A stretch of DNA of 64,000 nt from Paenibacillus cellulositrophicus. GTDB lineage: Bacteria > Bacillota > Bacilli > Paenibacillales > Paenibacillaceae. The stretch is from positions 5,981,001 through 6,045,000 of the forward strand of contig NZ_CP045295.1 in assembly GCF_009363095.1 (NCBI RefSeq). The letters are read 5' to 3'. The notes beneath the pieces were generated by a model. It ran no database searches, was not told the DNA's origin, and saw only the letters and a program-made list of their open reading frames with translations. This document shows positions 58,002 to 64,000 of the stretch, piece by piece (positions within the stretch are counted from its first letter, which is position 1; the number at the start of each line of letters is the position of its first letter). The translations under genes and the position numbers were made by a program.

Positions 58002-58898
58002 GTGAAAAAAGTGAAAAAGGCCATTATCCCGGCTGCCGGACTCGGTACCCGTTTCCTGCCGGCAACCAAAGCGATGCCCAAAGAAATGCTGCCTATCGTC
58101 GACAAGCCGACCATTCAATACATCGTGGAGGAAGCGATCGAGGCGGGAATCGAGGACATCATTATAGTCACCGGCAAGGGAAAACGGTCGATTGAGGATC
58201 ATTTCGATTACTCCTTCGAGCTGGAGCTCAGCCTGCTGGAAAAAGGGAAGCTGGACGTGCTTGAGATGGTTCGGCGTTCGTCGGCCGTAGAGATCCATTA
58301 TATCCGGCAAAAGGAAGCCAAAGGCCTCGGCCATGCCATATGGTGCGCGCGGAATTTTATCGGTGACGAGCCCTTCGCCGTGCTTCTCGGTGATGACATC
58401 GTCCGCGCGGAAGCGCCCTGCATCGGACAGCTCGTCCGCCAGTACGAAAAGCACGGCTGCTCCGTCGTCGGCGTCGGGCAGGTGCCGTCCGGGCACACAT
58501 CGCGGTACGGCATCATCGACCCGAGTGCGATTCACGACACGGACAAACGTACCTTTGAGCTGCGGAAAGTGGTGGAAAAGCCCGCTCCAGGAGAGGCTCC
58601 GTCAAACTTGGCCATTATGGGCCGTTATGTGCTCACCCCGGAAATATTCAGCCTGCTGGAACACCAGGAAGCCGGGTATGGCGGGGAGATCCAGCTTACG
58701 GATGCCATCCAGCAGCTGATCGTCAAGCATCGCTGTCTGGCCTATGAGTTCGAAGGGGAGCGCTTCGACGTCGGCGAGAAGCTCGGGTACATTCTGACCA
58801 CCATTCAGTTTGCGCTTCGCCAGGGAGAACTTCGGACGCCCCTCTTAAGGGAACTGGACCGGATTCTGCAAATCGAGAACGTGGAACCGAAGATTTGA
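58002..58898 (+). CDS. galU: UTP-glucose-1-phosphate uridylyltransferase
   Basis: 298 residues of the GalU/GtaB family: KKAIIPAAGLGTRFLPATKAMPKEMLPIVDKPTIQYIVEEA (nucleotide-binding loop and catalytic Lys region), FAVLLGDDIV, VEKPAPGEAPSNLAIMGRYVLTPEIF and EGERFDVGEKLGYI. It makes UDP-glucose for polysaccharide synthesis in the cytoplasm. GTG start at 58002 with GGGGG about 10 bases upstream, after the structured leader region. Next gene is 81 bases downstream. Confidence 0.93.
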   Translation: MKKVKKAIIPAAGLGTRFLPATKAMPKEMLPIVDKPTIQYIVEEAIEAGIEDIIIVTGKGKRSIEDHFDYSFELELSLLEKGKLDVLEMVRRSSAVEIHYIRQKEAKGLGHAIWCARNFIGDEPFAVLLGDDIVRAEAPCIGQLVRQYEKHGCSVVGVGQVPSGHTSRYGIIDPSAIHDTDKRTFELRKVVEKPAPGEAPSNLAIMGRYVLTPEIFSLLEHQEAGYGGEIQLTDAIQQLIVKHRCLAYEFEGERFDVGEKLGYILTTIQFALRQGELRTPLLRELDRILQIENVEPKI

Positions 58899-58979
58899 CC
58901 GGGATCAGCGTGCCTGATCAGCCGTATGAGCGGTGAAAGAAAGGTCATTACCATTTGAAATGAAGGCAGGGGCGGACTT

Positions 58980-60251
58980 ATGGTCAAAAAAATTTGCGTC
59001 GTGGGACTCGGTTATATCGGACTGCCAACAGCCAGTCTGCTTGCGATTAAAGGCTTTGAAGTGCATGGCGTGGACACGAACCGGCATGCGGTCGAGCTGA
59101 TTAACCAGGGCGAGGTTCATATTGTGGAACCGGATTTGGACATTATGGTCAAGGCGGCCGTCCAGAGCGGACAGCTGCATGTCTCGGAAGAACCGGAGGA
59201 GGCAGATGTATTTATTCTGGCCGTTCCAACCCCTTTCGAGGAGAACCAGAAGCCGGATTTGTCTTACGTCAGACAGGCGGCTGCTTCCGTGGCTCCTTTC
59301 CTCCGGCCGGGCAACATCGTCATCCTGGAATCTACGAGTCCGGTGGGGACGACCGAGATGGTTGCGCGCTCGATTTTGGACGCCCGGACGGACCTGACCG
59401 TGTCCGGTTCACCGCAGCAGGCCGCCCGGCGGATCTATGTCGCCCATTGCCCCGAGAGGGTGATGCCCGGGCAAATCCTCCGCGAGCTCGTGGAAAACGA
59501 CCGGATTATCGGGGGGATCGATATCGAGTCGACCCAGCGAACCGTGGCCTTTTACAAGCAGTTCGTCAGCGGGAAAATCCTTGAAACCAACGCCAAAACG
59601 GCGGAGATGGCCAAGCTGACCGAAAATTCCTTCCGCGATGTCAACATCGCTTTTGCGAACGAGCTGTCTCTCATCTGTGACCAGCTGGACATTAACGTGT
59701 GGGAATTGATCCGGCTGGCAAACCACCATCCCAGGGTGAACATTCTTCAGCCGGGACCGGGCGTGGGAGGACACTGCATCGCGGTGGATCCATGGTTTCT
59801 CGTCCATGCGGCGCCGGAACAGGCCAAGCTGATTCATACCGCCAGAATCGTTAACGACTATAAGCCCGGTTACGTGGTAAATAAGGTAACGGAGCGGGCC
59901 AAACGGTTGAAGTCGCCCGTCATCGCCTGTCTGGGACTTTCCTTTAAGGCGAACATCGACGACCTGAGGGAAAGCCCCGCGCTTGCCATCGTGGAGCATT
60001 TGGCGAAGGCCCGGATAGGGGACATTTATGCGGTGGAGCCGCATATCCAGCTTCTGCCGGACTCGCTTGCGGCAGCCGGGGTTCAGCTGCTTGAAACGGT
60101 GGAGGCGGTCCGCAAGGCGGATATCGTGCTGCTGCTCGTGAATCACGACGCTTTCTCCCATATGGACCGCAACCTGCTTCAGGAAAAAATTGTGATCGAT
60201 ACGAGGGGCTTCTTCAGCGAATCGCCCCGGGAACGGGTCGGGGTGCACTGA
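58980..60251 (+). CDS. wecC: UDP-N-acetyl-D-mannosamine dehydrogenase (WecC type)
   Basis: 423 residues of the UDP-glucose/GDP-mannose dehydrogenase family: KKICVVGLGYIGLPTASLLAIKGFEVHGVDTN (NAD motif), ILAVPTPF, TSPVGTTE, KLTENSFRDVNIAFANELS and the catalytic Cys in GPGVGGHCIAVDPWFLV. The GPGVGGHCIAVDPWFL form is typical of WecC. It oxidises UDP-ManNAc twice to the uronic acid. A UDP-GlcNAc 2-epimerase is not in view but may lie further along. Stop overlaps the start of the next gene by one base (TGATG). Confidence 0.88.
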   Translation: MVKKICVVGLGYIGLPTASLLAIKGFEVHGVDTNRHAVELINQGEVHIVEPDLDIMVKAAVQSGQLHVSEEPEEADVFILAVPTPFEENQKPDLSYVRQAAASVAPFLRPGNIVILESTSPVGTTEMVARSILDARTDLTVSGSPQQAARRIYVAHCPERVMPGQILRELVENDRIIGGIDIESTQRTVAFYKQFVSGKILETNAKTAEMAKLTENSFRDVNIAFANELSLICDQLDINVWELIRLANHHPRVNILQPGPGVGGHCIAVDPWFLVHAAPEQAKLIHTARIVNDYKPGYVVNKVTERAKRLKSPVIACLGLSFKANIDDLRESPALAIVEHLAKARIGDIYAVEPHIQLLPDSLAAAGVQLLETVEAVRKADIVLLLVNHDAFSHMDRNLLQEKIVIDTRGFFSESPRERVGVH

Positions 60252-62254
60252 TGTCCACGCTGATGATGAAAGTGAAAAAACTGCGCAGGATGCCGCTGCA
60301 TGCGGCGGCGGCCAAGGTCGCGGTAAAAGCGCTTGATGAAACGCGCACCGCCTATCTCAGCATCCGGCACAGGCTGGCTCCGGCAGTGCTGAAGCCGAGC
60401 CTGTTCAGCGGATTCCGAAGCTGCGGCCGCTTCCTGTTCGATCCGCAGGATAAGGAGCGGTATGCGGAGCTGCTGCGCGAATGGCGGTCCGATACGGAGA
60501 TTATCAGGCAGGCGGACCGCATCCGCGTCCACGAGTTCGATCTGCTGGGATCGGGTCCCGTGACCCTTGGTGAGCGGCTTCCCTGGCACGAAGATTTCAA
60601 GACGGGATTCCGCTGGGAGCCCCGGTATTATAAACGAATTCGAACGGTCGATTTATCGAACCGGGCTGACGTGAAGGTTCCCTGGGAGCTTTCGCGTTTT
60701 CAGCATGTCTTTACGTTGGGGAAAGCTTATTGGTTGACAGGCAGAGAGGAGTATGCGCTTGAATTTCAAGCCCAGCTGGATGACTGGATCCAGGAGAATC
60801 CACCCGAAATGTCGGTAAACTGGACCTGCGCGATGGATGTGGCGATCCGTGCCGTCAACTGGATTGCGGGTATCTATTTTTTCCGGGACAGCCCTTCGCT
60901 GCCCGAAGCGTTCTGGGACCGGCTTCATGCGTCGCTGTACAGGCACGGCGGTTTCATTATGGACAATTTGGAAAACACGGGCGAGCATACGGGGAACCAC
61001 TATTTGTCCAATCTCGCCGGGCTGATCGGATTGGGCCTTTATTTTGGGGATATAGAGGTGCGCGGCAAAGGAATAAGCGGCTCAAGCCCCAAGGAGTGGC
61101 TCGCTTACGGCATCCGGGAAACCGAGCGGGAAATGTTCGTGCAAGTGAACGCGGACGGATCGAACTACGAGGCCTCCACTTCCTATCACCGGCTCGTCGC
61201 CGAGCTCTTTGTCCTGTCTTCGGTCTGGTGCCGCAGCAACGGGATTGAATTCACGCCGGAATACATGAAGCGGCTCGAGAAGATGCACGAGTTCATGCTG
61301 GACCTCATGAAGCAGGATGGGCGAACGCCGGTCGTCGGCGACGCGGACGACGGACGCGTGATGATCGCGTCCGGTTACGGCCGGTGGGCGCCGGCGGATT
61401 GCCGCCATATGCTGGCCGTGGCCGGCGAGCTGTTCGACCGCGCCGATTTCCGCGCCGCCGGACGCCTGCACCGTGAGGAAGCGATGTGGATTGCCGGGCT
61501 GCCCGCGCTCCGACCTTATGCAGCGCCTGAAAGTGCGCCCTCGAGCCGGCCTTGCGCAGCGTATCCGGATGGCGGGTATTATGTGCTGCGCAGCAGCTCG
61601 GCGTACTGCCTGGTGCGCTGCGGAGAGCTGTCTTTTCGCGGCCATGGGGCCCACAGCCACAACGACCAGCTGAGCTTTGAGCTTCAGGTGTCCGGCCAGG
61701 ACATCTTTGTCGATCCGGGCGCCTATATTTACTCCGCCGATTACCGGCTGCGCAACCTGTTCCGCAGTACGGGCATGCATAACACCGTTCAAGTGGGAGG
61801 GCATGAGCAAAACGATTTTGATGAACACGAACTGTTTCTGATGCGGGAGCAGACATTCGCACGCTGCGATGCGTTCAGGGAAGGCTTTTTCGCAGGCAGC
61901 CATTCAGGCTATGCCGGCAAGTGCGGCGTCATCCATCGGCGCGTGTTTGATTTTCATGAGGGGGAACTGACGCTGTCCGACCGTCTGGATCCGGTGTCAC
62001 CAGAAGAGGAAGAGATCCGGGAATTTACGGCTTCATTCATGCTGGCGCCGGGTGCCGCTGCAGCCCAAACGGATGACATCGTCCTCATACGCCAAGCCGG
62101 AGTAACGATACATATGAATTTTGAGGGGGCATCCGCCATCCAGCTGGAAGATTCCTGGGTTTCGGAACGATATGGCGTGCGGCGCGCAAGCCGGCTGATC
62201 CGGGTTCGAAGCAGCCATCCGGAAGGGCTTAGCACCCGCATCCGTTGGAAATAA
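60251..62254 (+). CDS. Heparinase II/III family polysaccharide lyase-like protein
   Basis: 667 residues. The first ~400 form the helical toroid of heparinase II/III-like proteins (FQHVFTLGKAYWLTGREEYALEFQAQLDDWIQENPPEMSVNWTCAMDVAIRAVNW..NTGEHTGNHYLSNLAGLIGLGLYF), the rest a beta-sandwich starting DGGYYVLRSSSAYCLVRCG. The catalytic signature GHGAHSHNDQLSFEL (His and Asn) is present. No signal peptide is seen. Homologs occur inside capsule clusters of many bacteria, where they may trim or degrade the polymer or process uronic-acid chains. Downstream of a uronic-acid-forming enzyme this fits well. Confidence 0.85.
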   Translation: MSTLMMKVKKLRRMPLHAAAAKVAVKALDETRTAYLSIRHRLAPAVLKPSLFSGFRSCGRFLFDPQDKERYAELLREWRSDTEIIRQADRIRVHEFDLLGSGPVTLGERLPWHEDFKTGFRWEPRYYKRIRTVDLSNRADVKVPWELSRFQHVFTLGKAYWLTGREEYALEFQAQLDDWIQENPPEMSVNWTCAMDVAIRAVNWIAGIYFFRDSPSLPEAFWDRLHASLYRHGGFIMDNLENTGEHTGNHYLSNLAGLIGLGLYFGDIEVRGKGISGSSPKEWLAYGIRETEREMFVQVNADGSNYEASTSYHRLVAELFVLSSVWCRSNGIEFTPEYMKRLEKMHEFMLDLMKQDGRTPVVGDADDGRVMIASGYGRWAPADCRHMLAVAGELFDRADFRAAGRLHREEAMWIAGLPALRPYAAPESAPSSRPCAAYPDGGYYVLRSSSAYCLVRCGELSFRGHGAHSHNDQLSFELQVSGQDIFVDPGAYIYSADYRLRNLFRSTGMHNTVQVGGHEQNDFDEHELFLMREQTFARCDAFREGFFAGSHSGYAGKCGVIHRRVFDFHEGELTLSDRLDPVSPEEEEIREFTASFMLAPGAAAAQTDDIVLIRQAGVTIHMNFEGASAIQLEDSWVSERYGVRRASRLIRVRSSHPEGLSTRIRWK

Positions 62255-62324
62255 AACCGCAGCAGATGCACATGTTGACTTCGTAATCAAACGCAGCAGC
62301 TCAACTGAACGAGGTGATCCTTCC

Positions 62325-63443
62325 ATGAAAGTCGTATTCATCGGTCCGCTTCCGCCTCCGCGCGGCGGCGTATCCATCCATCTCAGCCGTCTGTCCGCCG
62401 TCATGGAGCAGCAGGGCATCGATTATGAGATATATAACGAAGCCAAAGGCGCGGCCCGCAGCCCGCACGTCCATCCTTTGAACCGGTACCGGCGGTTTTT
62501 GTTCAAGATCCCTTTTCTGAAGGGGGACATTCTTCATTTCCATACGATCGACCCACGGCTGCGCAGTCTGCTTGGGCTGTATAAGCGGCTTGGCCACAAA
62601 ATCATCCTCACGGTTCACGGCGTCAACCTGGAGGACCAGATCCGGCATGCCGGTCCGTTGAGGCGGCGGATTCTTCTACGCAGTCTGAAGAGCATCGACC
62701 TGATCATATGCGTCAATGAGGACACAACCCGGTTCTTGCGCGAGCTGGGATTTCGTCATGACCGGGTCGTTACCATCCCGGCATATATTCACCCGCCGGA
62801 ACGAGCAGAGGAAGCCAGGGCCATCCCTGCCGGGGTGTACACGTTTTTGGAAGAAGCGGATTTTGCGATTTGTGCCAACGGCTATGTCCGGTTTTACCGC
62901 GGAGAGGATTTGTACGGGTTCGATTTGTTGATCCAGCTGATGAAGGAACTGTGCGGACGCGGCAGGCGGATCCGGCTGCTGATCGCGGTCATGGGGGTTT
63001 CCGCGCAAACCGGGGAGGAACGAAGCCACTACATGAGGCTTCAACGGGACCTCGACGCGTACGGCCTCAGCGGTGATGTCATGTTCTATGAAGTGGACGA
63101 TACGGAGTTCTATCCGATTCTGAAGAAGAGCCACTTATTCATCCGGCCGACGAACACGGACGGCTATGGCATGTCCATTGCGGAGTCGCTGCACGGGCGT
63201 ATTCCTTGCGCGGCGAGCGACGTATGCAGGCGGCCGGAGGGGACGGTCGTGTTCCGCTCCCGGGACTTGGCGGATCTTGCCGCCAAAGTGAGCGACATCA
63301 TTGACCGCTATCCGCATTACAAGAATCAGCTGCAGAACCTTCAAGTCGGGGACTACGCGGCGGAGCTCATTCAGGTGTATTCCAGCATCGCAGGAAAGGA
63401 ATCGCCGAGTGGCAAGCCGGCTGTGGAGGTCTATGGAAAATAA
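62325..63443 (+). CDS. Glycosyltransferase (GT-B fold, GT4-like)
   Basis: 372 residues: N-terminal domain KVVFIGPLPPPRGGVSIHLSRLSAVMEQQGIDYEIYNEA with FHTIDPRLRSLLGLYKRLGHKIILTVHG, and C-terminal nucleotide-sugar domain with DVMFYEVDDTEFYPILKKSHLFIRPTNTDGYGMSIAESL, where the E-x7-E-type motif of retaining GT4 enzymes is expected. It adds one sugar from an NDP-sugar to the lipid-linked repeat unit at the inner membrane face. Sugar unknown. Overlaps the next gene by 11 bases. Confidence 0.87.
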   Translation: MKVVFIGPLPPPRGGVSIHLSRLSAVMEQQGIDYEIYNEAKGAARSPHVHPLNRYRRFLFKIPFLKGDILHFHTIDPRLRSLLGLYKRLGHKIILTVHGVNLEDQIRHAGPLRRRILLRSLKSIDLIICVNEDTTRFLRELGFRHDRVVTIPAYIHPPERAEEARAIPAGVYTFLEEADFAICANGYVRFYRGEDLYGFDLLIQLMKELCGRGRRIRLLIAVMGVSAQTGEERSHYMRLQRDLDAYGLSGDVMFYEVDDTEFYPILKKSHLFIRPTNTDGYGMSIAESLHGRIPCAASDVCRRPEGTVVFRSRDLADLAAKVSDIIDRYPHYKNQLQNLQVGDYAAELIQVYSSIAGKESPSGKPAVEVYGK

Positions 63444-64000
63444 AAAAATTCTCTCCAACGGCGTCGCCTATTTCTGCTCCTCTCTGATGACCCAAATGGT
63501 GAACCTGATCCTCATCCCGCTGTACACCCGCAACTTAAGCCAGCAGCAGTACGGACAATATGACATCATTCTCAGCATTCAGCAGCTGCTGGCGCTCGGG
63601 ATTACGCTGGGCGTATATTCGGGCATGGTCCGGTTTTACCATGAATATGACAACAAGCTGGAGCTGAGAAATACGGCGGTGAATTTTTCCCTGCTGTGGG
63701 GACTGGCATTTATCCTCTTGACGTGGGCCGTAAATCCCTGGATCTATCCCCATGTGTTCGTTCAGCTCTCGGACTCCACCCATCTGTTTATTCCCTATGT
63801 CGTGATGAGCTCGGTGCTGGCCTGTCATAACTTGATCTATACCAGCTACTACACGATGCAGTTTAAGGCGCTGCTCGCCAGCAGCATCCAAATCGCAACC
63901 GTGGTGTTCACGCTGGTCTACGCGCTGTACTTTTTTCTGGTGCTGAAGATGGGGGTTCTCGGTATTTTGCAGGCCCAGCTCTTCGGCCACTTGACGGTAT
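63433..64000 (+). CDS. Polysaccharide flippase (Wzx-like), 5' part, runs off the window
   Basis: 189 residues are visible, beginning MENKKILSNGVAYFCSSLMTQMVNLILIPLYTRNLSQQQYGQYDIILSIQQLLALGITLGVYSG. The pattern of an N-terminal helix ending in PLYTR-LS-x-x-x-YG is that of Wzx/MATE-type O-unit flippases, which move lipid-linked repeat units across the membrane. At least five transmembrane helices are seen before the edge. GTGGAGG precedes the ATG, which lies within the end of the glycosyltransferase gene. Confidence 0.85.
   Translation, partial: MENKKILSNGVAYFCSSLMTQMVNLILIPLYTRNLSQQQYGQYDIILSIQQLLALGITLGVYSGMVRFYHEYDNKLELRNTAVNFSLLWGLAFILLTWAVNPWIYPHVFVQLSDSTHLFIPYVVMSSVLACHNLIYTSYYTMQFKALLASSIQIATVVFTLVYALYFFLVLKMGVLGILQAQLFGHLTV

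Overview
The window looks like a GC-rich, low-GC-phylum Firmicute of the Paenibacillus type. Evidence: AGGAGG-type ribosome sites in front of nearly every gene, TTG and GTG starts with strong Shine-Dalgarno sequences, an LplB/YtcP-type sugar ABC importer with a lipoprotein binding protein and a LacI regulator, a CpsB/YwqC/YwqD phosphoregulatory set at the head of an exopolysaccharide operon, and SgrR-, BlaI/M56- and DUF4179-type regulators. It is ordinary chromosome rich in sugar use, stress and regulatory genes. I see no rRNA, tRNA, CRISPR array, insertion sequence or prophage. Species assignment is inference.

Layout. 1-1.5 kb: 3' end of a secreted GH32 fructan hydrolase with accessory domains. 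1.8-3.2 kb: SDR and MarR regulator. 3.3-7.4 kb: VOC protein, GH29 alpha-L-fucosidase behind a MerR/TipA regulator, MDR oxidoreductase. 7.6-12.2 kb: ECF sigma factor with DUF4179 membrane partner, SgrR-like regulator, GNAT. 12.3-15.9 kb: two-component system and LtrA-like membrane protein. 16.3-20 kb: esterase, FMN reductase, divergent GAPDH, MhqO-like dioxygenase. 20.2-22.2 kb: small membrane protein, ApbE, heme-type ferric-reductase-like protein. 22.3-25.5 kb: DUF4261, DUF5684 and erythromycin-esterase-like proteins. 25.8-29.5 kb: an ECF42/YCII module. 29.6-35.4 kb: LtaS-like enzyme, DUF2231 protein, M56 peptidase and BlaI, two deoxynucleoside kinases, RDD protein. 35.6-40.3 kb: five-gene glucosaminate-type catabolic operon ending in its GntR regulator. 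40.5-47 kb: LacI regulator, ABC importer and Gfo/Idh/MocA oxidoreductase. 47.3-49.5 kb: threonine degradation (Kbl, Tdh). 49.7-54.8 kb: S9 peptidase, DUF2264 protein, CDF transporter, YdjM-like protein. 54.9-64 kb: XRE regulator and the first eight genes of an exopolysaccharide operon, running off the right edge.

The most informative signals lie between the genes. (1) Three promoters of one form, TGTCRA-N17-CGTCG, stand before an alpha/beta hydrolase, the YCII-ECF42 pair and a second YCII gene: a compact, apparently self-contained ECF42 regulon. (2) Related ACTAC-N5-GTAGT palindromes stand before blaI-M56, the neighbouring DUF2231 gene and possibly an esterase. (3) Two copies of a GATACA/TGTATC operator flank the leader of the exopolysaccharide operon next to the XRE gene. 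(4) A structured RNA region lies between the tyrosine kinase gene and galU, where the EAR/epsC element sits in Bacillus. (5) A helically phased ATCCAAA array precedes the ABC importer. (6) Duplicated palindromes precede the glucosaminate operon.

Functions rest on recognised family motifs read by eye. No database search was run, and site assignments are pattern matches, not measured binding.
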